A stretch of 64,000 bases of DNA from Bryoerythrophyllum caledonicum (lineage: Eukaryota; Streptophyta; Bryopsida; Pottiales; Pottiaceae), in NCBI GenBank assembly GCA_963971425.1, contig OZ020514.1, forward strand, positions 45,041,527-45,105,526. Direction: 5' to 3'. Shown here in pieces: positions 9,121-20,992 of this stretch. Position 1 is the stretch's first letter. The number at the start of each line of letters is the position of its first letter. The notes under the pieces are model-generated. The model was not told where the DNA came from. It saw nothing but the letters and a program-made list of their open reading frames with translations, and searched no databases. Position numbers and translations under genes: made by a program.

Positions 9121-10593
9121 TTAAACATCAACAATCAAAATGAAGAAGACATGCAGGAGGGTTGTAATGGAAGTTATTTTGTTTACCGTATATTTCTCCT
9201 GGTGGAAAATGCTTACCGTGTACTTCTCCTGGTCGAAAACTGCAGCATTGCCGCGAGTTGCGCCCTCTCCTTGATGGTAACTCGGTCGTCCCGAGTTGAG
9301 CCAAATTCTTTGGCAACTTGAGATGTGGTTCCCCCATGTCGGTTGAACATGGTCTTGGTAGTTGGTGTCGTTGTAGAATTTGGAAATCCTCTGCAACTTC
9401 AGAGGATCTGTTGACCAAAGTACATACGCACCCAAACGCTGCAAAACATTCTTCCGGTTCGCCCCGCACTTTTCGATGTGTTTCAGACGCCTGGAGGCCT
9501 CCACGCTATGATTAGCATTGATTGTCCATTGATTAGCTTGAACTTGCCGTTTTTAATATCGTTCCACGAGGTTGGCTTCCGCTAAAGAGGCTCACCATTC
9601 GCATCGACTGGGCAAACATAGATCTTCTTGCGTTGATTAATTTTGCCCAAGTTGCACAAGGAAGTCCATGGTGTTTAATACAATGGCCTCCTCCATTCCC
9701 CAAATGACGTACTGGGCTTTTGCAACAACGCACTGCTCGATTCCAACCGAATATGTTGAAGAATCAAACGAGAAGCACCCCTTTCATTCCTCCCAAAACA
9801 AGCTCTGCGATTCGGTGACTGCCTCATAATCCACCTGCGGATTGTTTCGGGCTGTGTTCAGAGTCGCAACCCACGATACGGTTGAGGTGGAGCTTCCACC
9901 AGTAGTGGACTTCCTCTTCTTTGAGAAGGGCTCTCCAACCGTTGCAGTCGTTGTTGACGGTTTTCTTGGCGGAGCACGGTAGGAAGTTCGAGGTGCAGAT
10001 GAACCTGATGGATTGGTTCCATCAACACCAAGTTTGCAAGGTCAATGACGTGTAGTGGCTTCAACAGGAACCGGCCGAGTTTCACATGCTGAAAGGAGTT
10101 GATGAATTCGAACTAATCGCCTATTCACCTTTACAGCATCGTTGTTTGTCCAGGGCAAGTACTTCTCAAACGCCTCCTTTAGCGATCTCTGCCCGTTTCG
10201 AACAACACATTCGAGCAACTCCGAGAAGTCGAACTGCCCGTGATATGAACCCACTTTGACGACAATCGAGTGGCAGTGGAAAAGATCAACTCGTGCATCA
10301 TCGAAAGCTTGAATTCCGAGCATGATATACTCCCTCTATTGCTCTTCGACAAAAGTCACTCTCTCGTTTTGGTTCAGAAGCACATACGAGACTTTGTCAC
10401 TGACTTTGATCGTTATCTGCACAAACTTCCCGGATTTTGATAACGACCAAGTATGCACTACATCCCAAAACGCCAACAGTGTGCCATAGTTTTCCACCAC
10501 GTCGTCGATGAAGGGGGACGGTTCGAACGGATTTTCAAACCTCTCCATAAAGAACTCCTCCAATGTATAGTCGTAGTCGTCCACAATATCCAT
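9121..10593 (-). pseudogene. Element C gene, N-terminal part (unknown family)
   Basis: The start is plausibly the ATG at 10593 (MDIVDDYDYTLEEFFMERF). The frame then runs to 10042 with one TAG (10336-10338), through VVKVGSYHGQFDFSELLECV and GQRSLKEAFEKYLPWTNND, a helical, Lys-rich region. From 10041 to 9121 the coding potential is scattered over frames: a Thr/Ser/Pro-rich linker with KKRKSTTGG, then GAYVLWSTDPLKLQRISKFY and TNYQDHVQPTWGNHIS. A 30-bp tandem duplication (9183-9212, 9213-9242) lies near the end. Function is unknown. It is clearly protein-derived but broken. Confidence 0.5.
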
Positions 10594-10658
10594 TGGGTCA
10601 TTAATGGGCCATCTCTAGAATGCAGGACCACAGGGATATTAAAAATCAATTTATGGCC

Positions 10659-11190
10659 TATCCTCGAGTCGAGGATACGTATTCTTCTTCATGACAAATG
10701 ACATTAGACTGTGAGTCCTGGTATCCTCGAGTCGAGGATAACTAAACATGTATATGCTTGGAATTTATGGAATCATTAATTTTTTATCCTTGAGTCGAGT
10801 ATACATGTTCCTTAAGTCGTTGAATGTTTTGTGATTTGGAAGCCAGTTATCCTCAACTCGAGGATAAACAAGGAATCATTTTTTCAATCATGGTTTTATT
10901 TGTGATGCCAGGTTTCGTCGTGTAACGGACAAATATACATTTCACATGTATAATTTCTGTGACTGCTTTACATTAAACATGATTTTGGGACCTTGGTGCT
11001 TTTTATCAACGAATTCCAGGTCAATCTATCCTCGGCTCGAGGATACTTTACTACTTGTCACGGTTTTCTTCTTCTAAATATTCTCGGGTCGAGGATAAAT
11101 TGGTTGGAATTCTTGCAAAAATGAGTGAATCAAACGTCTTTTACATGACCAGTGAACCATGACAACAAGTTTATCCTCGACTGGAGAATA
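10659..11190. repeat. Array of seven 19-bp palindromes upstream of the element C gene
   Basis: Copies of TATCCTCGAGTCGAGGATA start at 10659, 10722, 10785, 10848, 11027, 11079 and 11172; the first two are perfect. The first four are spaced exactly 63 bp apart, yet the 44-bp spacers are unrelated in sequence. The array begins 66 bp upstream of the likely start codon at 10593. An isolated diverged copy is at 13553-13571. The layout suggests binding sites for a dimeric protein, either promoter elements or subterminal transposase sites. Confidence 0.85.
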
Positions 11191-11689
11191 AACGGTTCCC
11201 AGATATGATTGTTTTTGATCCATCTACAAAGAATTGCATACAAAAACACAGACAAACTAGCATACACACAAACAATTTATCAATACAAACTCACTAACAA
11301 TGGTTTCAGGCACTTCTCCGCTCACGCACATACACAATGTTATAATACAAATTCAGATGCAGTTTGAAAATGGAATGCAAAATTGAGAAAGGTGTCATGA
11401 ACTTATTTGGGGTGTATCGAAAAAAATCCAAGAGTAAGCTCTAAATTTGATTGAAGCCGCCGTGCACAATCGATGTGTCGGGAAGCTTAATGAAATTAGA
11501 ATTTCGTTCACGACACAGCCTCAGAAAACCCTCCCACATCAACAATCGAAACCCTAGCTGAGACAGTCTAAACCTCCAAAACCTAAACAGTTGAACAACT
11601 TTGCAAATCACTACCAAAACCCTCGCTTAAGTGAATCTAAATCCAGAAACTTTCAAACCCTAAGTGCTGACAATCACGAACTCACCCAC

Positions 11690-11972
11690 ACATACACACA
11701 CCTAATGCTCACACTCACCTATACCCACATACACACCTCAAGCACCTCACACAAACACTCACATACACACCTCATACACACGTGCACACACACCGCACAC
11801 ACATCGCACACACCTCGCACACACTTGCACACACTCGCACACACACGCTCACACACCGCACACACACCTCACACACATTCGCACACACTCGCACGCACAC
11901 ACCGCTCACACACACCTCACATACACACACGCGCTCATTTACCGCACACACTCCCAGACACACCTCACACTA
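11690..11972. repeat. CA-rich microsatellite/minisatellite
   Basis: Irregular CACACA runs are interrupted by CTCG, CTCA and TCGC. Open frames rich in His/Thr or Cys/Val here are composition artefacts. A short (GA)n run follows at 12066-12082. Confidence 0.9.
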
Positions 11973-12099
11973 ACAAACACAATGAGAGAGCCTAACGAGC
12001 ACAGGGGAAGCGAGCAAAGAGAGAGGAGGGAGAAAAGAGGAAGGAAATGACTTGGAAAAGAGCACGAGAGAGAGAGAGAGAGGTGTCACGCCCTCATTC

Positions 12100-14780
12100 A
12101 CTCTTGGAAAAAGTCAAGGGATTGGCGGCTATTGAACTTTTTTGCCTTCTTTCGCAAGCAAATTAAACCTAATTTTAAAGCGACGCGATGGATGAATGTG
12201 CAATCATTTCCAATTTAGAGACTACACCAAAATCACGTGTTGCTTCATTTTACTTTTTGGTTAATGAATGTTTGTGAATTTGAATGAATATGGAACGTTT
12301 TCATCCGTCAATTTGATTGTACCTAGAATGATTTGAAAACAACCAACTTTGGCATACTCTTGCATGATGAAGAGTTTTTCTAAATTAGTTTCTTTGGGTA
12401 GTTCTTAAAATTTTACTTGATATAAATGTATCTGGAATTTTTTAATTTTTGAAATCAATGTAAATCATATTAAATTTTCATTACTATTGTATTGTAAATT
12501 GTAAATTCAAATTATTTTTAAGCCGTAACATTGTAAACAGCTATTAGAGACATTGTTCATCAAATTAGGACTCTTTGAGTGGATCTATATTATCTTTGAT
12601 TTTATATGTCTTTCTTTGTTTTTTATATGTGTTAATTTCTTGTTGAAAACTGTCAGTTTGTAATTTGTTATCATGGACTATGACCATTTATAGCATGGAT
12701 TGCAAATCGTATTAAGTATGAAAATATGTTCATCAATTGTAAAGACTATTGATTCAATGAATTTTTTGTAATTCATTCAAAATTTATTGTATTACATTGA
12801 AAATTTGTAAAGTGTATATATGATGAGAACTGTTTATTATTTGTTTTACACTGTAAGTTTATTGTATCACATTCAAAATTTATTTTATTACTTAGTAAAT
12901 TTAGAAAAATAAGATTGCTATTATCAATGTGAAATAACTTTTTCTTCTTCTAATCATGTGTGAATTATAGTTTAGGTGTATATTGGTAAATTCTTACAAA
13001 TGACGTGAATCATTTCTATTCTCTTTTGTAATGCTTGGATTATGAATTATATGTTGCAATACACTATATAAAAAAACCTTATGTATGACTCATTAAATTG
13101 AATTATAATATACTTAACTTATACAATTTTTTAAAATTGTACATATTTCACGACAAATGTTTTTCTTGAACTTGACATTGCACTTGAGTTTTCAAAGTGG
13201 TCCACAAGTTGCTTTTCAAATTTAAAGTTGCAATTGTCAATTAACATTTTCTTACAACTTATGATACACAATACAAACATACCAAACCAATGAAATTTTA
13301 TTTCAGCCGTTCTTGAAAAAAACTACATGTATTTGATTTACTATAGTTTTATATTAGCAATCATAAGAAACACAATTAGACTTAAGTCACAACTTGATAG
13401 AAAAGACATAAAGAATTACAGACACCATGATCCATGAATAGTTTTCAAATTCACATCATATTATACTATACAATTTAGTGATTATAACAATTTTATACCA
13501 TTTTCTAATTTTCAATACATTGCAATTGACTATTAATTATAATTGAAAAATTTATCCTCGAACCAAGAATAACCTATAATTAGAAATTCATTGAATTGCA
13601 TGAATTAGCTCAAAATAGCTGCTGAAATTATTGCCAAAAAGTCCCAAAATTCTAAAATTGTCTCAATATAATAAATATGATCAATTTAAAATATTTGATT
13701 CACATCATTAGAACTAGTTTACAAATATATTGTTTGTTACTAAATATTTTCATTATACAAACCTCTCCCTCCCAAAAAATAGAGCAAAATGAAGATATAT
13801 TATTTCAACAAGAGTAGTAATATTCAAAAAAATTGTTATTTTAGAGAGCTAAAATGGCTATTACGACGGCAATATTTTGGATAAATCATGAGTATTGAAA
13901 TCAATATGATCCAATTAAATTTGATATTGTTATTCATAATTTGAGTTCCTAAAATATATCTTCTGAATACAATTTTTGTTTAAATCCTATCTTATAAACG
14001 ATTATATAATTTATTTCTTTAAAACTGAACATCTCTCTTACCAATTTATCATAAATACTTAAACTCTTAATATGAATTTTTATTAGTGATTATAAATGGA
14101 TAAATGAATTTAATGATTAAACATATAGTAAGTGAATTAAATGAATTAGATGAATTGTATAAGTTCAACTAATTATAGGTTTTCCTTGAATCCTCGATAA
14201 CAAGGTTTTAGTCCAAGATTACTTTCATGAATTTCTTAAATAACACGTTTAAATGGAATAGCTGATATTCATGAAGCTACAGGTATTTTATTATTGATAG
14301 ATTGAGTAAGCATAATCATATGTTATGCTTAATTTCATTCAATAAATTTAGAAATATAAAATTATTTAAAAAGTAACATATTTTACATTTATGAATATTC
14401 ATTTAAGTATAATCTTTTTGATTCAGGTTAAGTTTGTTTGCGTTATATACTTTAGAAGAGGTTTACATTTCCTTAATTTTTTTCTATTTTAGGCCTCTTT
14501 GAGATGAATATTCTATGTTTTAAAGTTTAAATGAATGGAAAGTTAAAGAATTATAAATATAGTTCAAAGATTCCGAGATAATTTTTACATACTCTCTTCA
14601 AAAACTCTTTTTTAACGCAAACTTGTTAAGATTTTACAGTGTCTGCATTGTTTGAGATTGATTAAGCATTCAACATCTATACTTTGATGACTCTCACTTA
14701 CTTGAAGTAAGTTTTAATGTCAACTATCTCCTGGCTTATCTACCTTTGTAGAACCACTTAACGTGTTCAAAATACTTCTA
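12100..14780. other. AT-rich intergenic DNA, no gene seen
   Basis: Very AT-rich sequence with poly-A/T runs and no open frame of protein-like composition. One diverged element C palindrome (13553-13571) is the only recognisable motif. Confidence 0.7.
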
Positions 14781-14789
14781 TATTACTTA

Positions 14790-15335
14790 ACTCCAATATA
14801 AGTTCCTGGTCAATTTCACACCAAAATTGCTTCTAAACTGTTGATTCTAGTGCAATGAGTAATGAAGGAAATAAATACTTGTATTTCTAAATTTTACCGT
14901 AGGATCTTAAAAATTACTTACCAAAAAATCTACTTACAAAACTTCATTGACATTGACCGCATGGATGAAAAGATTTCTTCTCTGCGTTGGGTGGATCAAC
15001 AAACTTTGACTTCACTTGTTGTTAAATACTTGCACTATTTATGGGATTCTAAATGCAATACCATTATGTGTGAATAATCTAAAAGTCAATAGAAACTTCT
15101 ATGTAGAATTTGGAGCTGCGCGGAGTCTATATTTTTTACTTTGAGTGGTACTAACTTTTGAACCACAAATCCAAGAAACATAATAAAAACACCTCCACAA
15201 AGCTTTGACCAAGGAAAATGGAGTATAAAAGTTTAAGACATAAATATAGTTTTTTTGAATCATAGGTAATTGTCCAAACTCAAGAAATCTCCTCCAAGGA
15301 GATTTTGGCCTTTAGGAGTTAAGTATAGATTTTCC
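14790..15335 (+). repeat. Dispersed non-coding repeat R1, copy 1
   Basis: GATTCTAGTGCAATGA..GAAGGAAA, then CCGTAGGATCT..AA, then TTTGACTT..TTGCACTA recur in the same order at 19.18-19.43 kb. Further on, TGAGTGGTACTAAC..TTGAACCACAAATCC matches the minus strand near 24.5 kb. The copies are diverged and lack long open frames, so this is an old non-coding repeat. The copy near 24.4-24.98 kb is inverted relative to this one. Confidence 0.6.
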
Positions 15336-15954
15336 TCAAGAGCTAGAACAAGCTACAAAGTTTAATTTCATCTATTAAAACATTTTATTAAAACATTTTA
15401 TTATAGTTTTTATAAAAGTATTATGAAATATACATTTTCAAAAACATAGAATTATTTTTTATAACAATTGGTTGTTTTTAATATCATGTTTATAACAATA
15501 TGATATTTAGAAATATTGATATCATTTTATTGTTTTCTATCTTGGTATAGAAAAGAGTACAATGTAAGTTTGTGTTTGTAATAACTTTATTTGTTTTAAA
15601 AATTTGCATGTGATATTTTGCTTCTCTATAATTTCTCTTTGTCTTACGTTTAATTTTTCCATTGATTGGTAATTTGATTTATCCAATTGTTTGGAGTTCT
15701 TTTATACCATTCTTCTGAAGATATATTGTAGAGGCTTGGTTTAGATTCTACAACAATTTCAACCTTGAACATTTAAAAAATATTTTAAGTTTTATTCAAG
15801 ATTGATTTTTGTTTAAAAATAAATATATATTATTTTGAACTTTTCTTGTTATCTAATTTAAGGTTCGACTTGTTTTTAAAGATTGTGAACAAGACTACTC
15901 TTATTTCCTCTTCTTCGTCAACTTTGAAAAACAAATATGTGTGTGACTTAAGTC

Positions 15955-16047
15955 CGGTGGACATGGACTTAGTGGTGGTACAAACAATTGAAACACTTTA
16001 TTCACGCCGGACCTTTGAAGTGGAATTCTTCTTCTTCTTGTGTGTGA
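15955..16047 (+). mobile_element. Very short LINE 3' end (copy 3)
   Basis: CTTTATTCACGCCGG is followed by ACCTTTG..AATTCTTCTTCTTCTTG. This is the same 3' terminus as the LINE at 30.4 kb (minus) and the truncated copy ending near 22.4 kb, so it is a severely 5'-truncated insertion with a TTC-repeat tail. Confidence 0.7.
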
Positions 16048-16228
16048 CATAGAATATCTATCATCTTACTTAAAAGTAATTAAAACTTGATAAAAAATTG
16101 ATCTTTTATTAATGAAACATAGAAAGCTTTAATGAATATACAATTTTTTTTAAGACAAAATTAAACTTTCTTATTTGAAAACAATACGAAAAAAATTATA
16201 TGGGTTAAAATTTTGTATATTCTAAGCA

Positions 16229-16765
16229 GGGTCACCAATCCGACATCCTTGGAAGTCTGTGAGCGTTTTGAGACGTCGTCCACACGAGGACGTCCGGACG
16301 TCTTGTCAAACTCAGCATCCGGGGGATAAAAACCATTTACGGAAGGCCGTGGTAAGTTTTCTGGACAATTGGATTCGCCAAAGTGCCACGCGACCGGATT
16401 GCAGCCGTCAAATACTAATCGGCCGTTCGATCAACCACTNNNNNNNNNNNNNNNNNNNNNNNNNNNNNNNNNNNNNNNNNNNNNNNNNNNNNNNNNNNNN
16501 NNNNNNNNNNNNNNNNNNNNNNNNNNNNNNNNNNNNNNNNNNNNNNNNNNNNNNNNNNNNNNNNNNNNNNNNNNNNNNNNNNNNNNNNNNNNNNNNNNNN
16601 NNNNNNNNNNNNNNNNNNNNNNNNNNNNNNNNNNNNNNNCGCCCGATCGGACGGCCGGCGGACCAATTCGACGGCCGCGATCCAATCGCGCAAGCGCCCG
16701 ACGGCCAATTGATCAGGCGGCCGTGGTGGCGGTCGGCCTCATGGCCGTCCGCCACCTTATAAAAG
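16229..16765 (+). promoter_or_regulatory. GC-rich repeat block and promoter of the kinase-like gene
   Basis: After AT-rich DNA the sequence becomes GC-rich. It contains a perfect 14-bp palindrome GACGTCCGGACGTC (16289-16302), repeated CGACGGCC / GGCCGTTCGATC motifs on both sides of the N gap, then GGCCGTCCGCC and a TATA box TATAAAAG (16758-16765) followed by a CT-rich initiator-like leader. A matching GGCCGTCCGCC..TTAAAAGG block lies, inverted, at 23.93-23.99 kb upstream of the convergent minus-strand gene. Confidence 0.55.
16440..16639. other. Assembly gap (200 N)
   Basis: Exactly 200 Ns, probably a scaffolding gap of arbitrary size. It falls in the GC-rich repeated block at the left side of element D, a place prone to assembly collapse. 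Apparent open frames across it are meaningless. Confidence 1.
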
Positions 16766-16981
16766 ACCGTTTGCCCTCTTTCCTCTCTCACTTTTTTCGT
16801 TCCCTCTCAAGAATATATTTTTGAGTGGATGTGGAGTGGCTTTGGCTGGCAATTTTCCATCCGATAGCTCCTCATCTTTGGGAGGAAAAAAATGATTCAC
16901 ATTGGGGAGGACGTTTTGTTGTTTTTTTTTAAGTTTTTCGAAAAACTTGTACCATTCTTTTAGGGCATACGCTTAAGGAAG

Positions 16982-18454
16982 ATGCCAAAGGACAAGAAGA
17001 AACAGAAGGTTGCGAACATTGATCCAAAGCTTCATCTCATCCGCAACATTTCATCAGGGTCTTGCAAGATTTTTCTCATAGAATTGATTGTCAAATTCTA
17101 TGAGGAAAATACTTGGAGAGCATGTACGTCAGATATCGGGATGAGGGCCTCGTGAAGTTTCGGAGGGACATGTGGCAGCACATGATGGACGCGCTTCAAG
17201 CCCTGGTGTGGAATACGAGGACCCACAAGCGGGGATTTTTGAAGTTTGTGGATGACAGAGTGTACGATGCACTATGAAATGCCAAGAACTTATTGAACAA
17301 GTTTGGGAGATTTAATCGCGCAGCTAATGGGGATTTCAATGACGTGCTGTTGAAGGTTGATTTATTTCTTGCCCCATGATGCTGTTTGCCAAGAATCAAA
17401 ATACGCGTGGCTCCGTGGGATGATGAAACTCGACGGAGGGGCACCAAGAGGACCTGTTGGGGAAAGCTCATTTGATTGCCATTCCGCCAACAGCCACGGT
17501 TATACGGATTGACAATGTTAACCGGAGAGGTGCATACGCCACCATTTGCAAAGTGTGCATTGAAGGTGCTCCGGGCATTGAACCATTCTGGGAATTTGCC
17601 GCCAAATTTTCGAACCAATCAGAGACACGGCCAGACTTGGCAAAAGTAGAGCATCAGAATGAGTCGATGGCGGTGAGGATTCCACATCCGGGTGTCACCT
17701 GATTCGAGGCCATTCATCCGGACAAGTACGAAGGCTATGCGTATTGGTGGAATGGCGGGACAATTCGAAAGATGCTGAACTGGGATTTCGAGTATGGTGA
17801 CTATGTCCATGCACATTTGAACTATGGGAGATTCCCCGAGGATGAGGTTATTTAAGCTCATGAGTTGGTTCGTTTTCGCCAAAAATGGACCGAGCTAGAT
17901 TGGGCGTTGTTGCGCATCATGAACGAGGTCCACAAGAGCAACAATCTCTACAACTTGTCTTCGGACAATATCCTCATCCACTTCCCACTAGATGAATCGC
18001 AAGTATATATTGGAATATGCGATTGGGGCATGACCTCAAAGGTTACCAAACCAATGCAGTCTATTTATACGTTCACGAATCGTGAAGACATGGCCGAGAC
18101 TTTGCAAAGGCGATGGTGGGTGGATCCGCGGGTTGCGTACTGGCACAAACTAGATGTGGATGTGCAAATGATTCCAAAGTTATCGATGGCTTTGGAGAAG
18201 TACGCTACGGCCCGGATAGCGCAATGATCAACGGGAGGACAATGTCCATGGACTACGAGAAATTGCAACGCGAATCTCGGAGTTTCGTAGTATACGCAAA
18301 TCAGGAATTTGCGAATACATTTCATATGAACATGGACAAAGTCTCCAACGAAAAGCGAGAGGGCGCTAGAGGGTTGTTCCATATCATTACATGTTTCAGC
18401 AACACATACAATTGGCCCACGCCTCATGAGCATTTTCGGTCCACGTATAAGTAA
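16982..18454 (+). pseudogene. Protein-kinase-like domain protein, decayed
   Basis: The likely start is the ATG at 16982 (MPKDKKKQKVANIDPK), about 220 bases after a TATA box. From 17457 to 18227 one frame, with stops at 17700 and about 17853, reads a divergent kinase fold. VNRRGAYATICKVCI resembles the glycine loop. HKSNNLYNLSSDNILIHF stands at the catalytic loop, but the catalytic Asp of HxD is missing. VYIGICDWGM stands at the DFG position (DWG). A frameshift near 18220 leads to a final segment ending at 18454 (ENREGARGLFHIIT-like, then HEHFRSTYK). I infer a pseudokinase-like or once-active kinase gene of a mobile element, now broken. Confidence 0.6.
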
Positions 18455-18764
18455 TATATAGGTTTTATTTTATTCCTTCCGGCATTATTAGACTGTATTA
18501 GATAGCATGCACGTTTTAAAGTGACTATATTAATAGTCTTAGATTAATATGTACTGCATGCCTTTGAAATTTGGGCACGACAAGTAAAAAAACTTTTTTT
18601 CATGTAGTTGTGCAAAGACCGACATTTATTGTATTTATATGGTTTTGCTTGTGGCATAGTTCCAATTTTTTAACTTATCAATGTGTTCTATTTCAAAATT
18701 ATTGTAGAATTTTTTTTAAAAGAAATCCACCTCAAAATATCCAAATCCAACCTTATGATGATAT

Positions 18765-19720
18765 TGCCCTACCCACCAATTTTTAGAGGTAGAGAAGAAC
18801 TGTAGCATATTCAAAACAAGTGCCCAAATACTAGAGTTTAAAAAATGCCATTCCTTGTTTCATTTTTTTGTGAGCTAAATTTTTTTCCAAATGATAATCA
18901 AAACTATGAGTAAGAAAGTTTTCACTACATGTTGTTGAAAAAGAAAAATGTGTAAAATATGACGATCTCTAGGTTTTATGTAGAGAAGACGTATTTCAAA
19001 TTTTACGAGTTTGGGTTTGAAATTTTTTGATAGTGCACATGGCACTAAATCATACATAACCTCAACCATTTTATGCTTTTTGAATATAATTTAGCATTTC
19101 TAGAAATTACCCCCATTCGAAACGCCTCCTCAGTCCCTACTCATACAACCGTGACAGTTTTGCACCGAAAACACTTCAAAATTGTTGGATTCTAGTGCAA
19201 TGAACAAAGAAGGAAACCAGAAGTTTGATTTCTAGTTCTGACCGTAGGATCTCAATTAAGACTTATTAAAAAATATGTTTACAAAATTTCATAAACTTTC
19301 ACCGCACAGATTGAAAGATTATAGTGTTTAAAGTGAAGCAAATGGTTCATTTTCTACACTGCGTTTAGTGGACAAGCAGACTTTGACTTTACCTGGTGCC
19401 AAGTTTTTGCACTACACAAGGTCTAAATCCATTACCATCTTGTTAAGCATGATGTTAGTTCCTTATACACAAATTTTTAGAGGTAGAGGACAGGTGTAGC
19501 ATATTCAAAACGACTGTGCAAGGAGTCGAGGTTCTAAATTTGCCAATTCAAACTTTTATTTTTTGTGAACTTAATATGTTTTAGATTGATAATCCGAATG
19601 GTCATAGAAGGTTCACACCACATATTAATGTGGTGTGAACCTAAAAAGTAAAAAATATAAAGACATTTAGGTTTTATGTGGACATGAATTAGTTTTTTTG
19701 GTACCTGGCCCGACAACGAG
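18765..19720 (+). repeat. Dispersed non-coding repeat R1, copies 2a/2b
   Basis: TTTTTAGAGGTAGAG..GTAGCATATTCAAAAC occurs at 18779 and again at 19478. The same motif appears in reverse complement at about 24917-24965 (CTAGAGGTAAAAG..GTGTAGCATCTTC). Between them, GGATTCTAGTGCAATGAAC.. (19186 on) matches copy 1 at 14841. No protein-like frame is present in 18.46-20.99 kb. Confidence 0.6.
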
Positions 19721-20992
19721 TGACAATAAGTGAAAATGTTTGACTTGGGTTGGTATGCTATTTTTCACCAAAGACAAGAGTTTTTTTTGGACAATATCAA
19801 GGGAAACAATATTACTTGCAAGTATTGAAATTCTCACTTTCAATAGAGCGTCCTAGTAAAAGTTTTTGGAGGTGCCCGAGGTGCCCGCTCTCCTTATTTG
19901 AAATTCAAAACCCTATAACTTTCTCATCAAATGTCCAATTTAAGAAAATTTGTTTTCCCACTAAGGTATCGGTAATGCCTTTCTATAGTAAAAATTTCAA
20001 AGAGGAATGTTGTAAATTGACACCATGGGATCCTGACCAAACTTTCAAAAAGCCCATTTTTGACACTTGGTCCTTTAGGGGATATACTTACTTGCCTTAG
20101 AAGTTAAATATTCGTACTTCAACATTTTTACTCTGTCAAAATATACTATTTTTTTTATCTCTTTATATACTTTTCGATACATGTCTAATTGTACGAGAAT
20201 TTGGTCTATTCCATGGAGTAACTTCCACACCCATTTGCATCTATAGAAGTTTAGTAGCAGTTTACGCTTGCTTTGCAACGCATAAGAACAACCATTTTAA
20301 TGCGTTTCCTATATTACAAAATCTTTTTTAAATTATTCATTTGAAAATTTTATAGAAATTAGAAGAGTAGAGAAGGAGCGGGTAACAAATATTAAGTGTT
20401 AGTTAATAGTGTTGGTGATGATTCTTAACACTTAGCCATAGTCATCTGCGGACGATTTTTCATCCGGAGACTATTTTTCGTCCACAGACTGTTTTTTCAA
20501 CCACGGACTGCTTTTCCATTGGCAGACTATTTTCATCCGCAGTGGATGAAACTGTAATTTGGCCAGATTATATCAATAATGAGTCAATATCTCCTAAAAT
20601 AATCATTATTTTTGAATTCCAACTTTGGATATTGGCTCTCTAGGGGGGTTTTCATTTAGTAGAAAAAAAAAATTGCGTAGAAGGTTTTTCAAAAACCTCA
20701 TTCTTATGAGTGTTTATAAACCATTTTAAGGAAGTTCAATGCCTAACTTTATTCGTAGATTGCTAGGGCATATTTACTCGGTTTTAAATATCCATAACAA
20801 TTTAAAGCAATGAAGTATATGCAATGATTAATACAAACATGCATATATTAAAATGCAGAGGCATCCAAATATGAATAGCAAAAATGCTTATAGGAGGATT
20901 TTGTTGTATCCATTGATATTGTATAATGTATTTGGTCTACTATTTGGTGTACTCTATGGAGTAATTTCCACACTAAAATATCCGTACAGCAT

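Noticed and set aside
10659-10866. CRISPR-like array: 19-bp palindromic repeats with 44-bp unrelated spacers at exact 63-bp intervals
   Set aside because: Only four evenly spaced repeats, further copies at irregular distances and in introns, a eukaryotic context, and no cas genes. A binding-site array is a better reading.
11591-11995. His/Thr-rich open frame, and Cys/Val-rich frame on the opposite strand
   Set aside because: Produced by the CA-rich microsatellite. Composition alone explains the open frames.
16259-16824. Open frames on both strands spanning the N gap
   Set aside because: Two hundred of the bases are N, so the frames are not sequence evidence.
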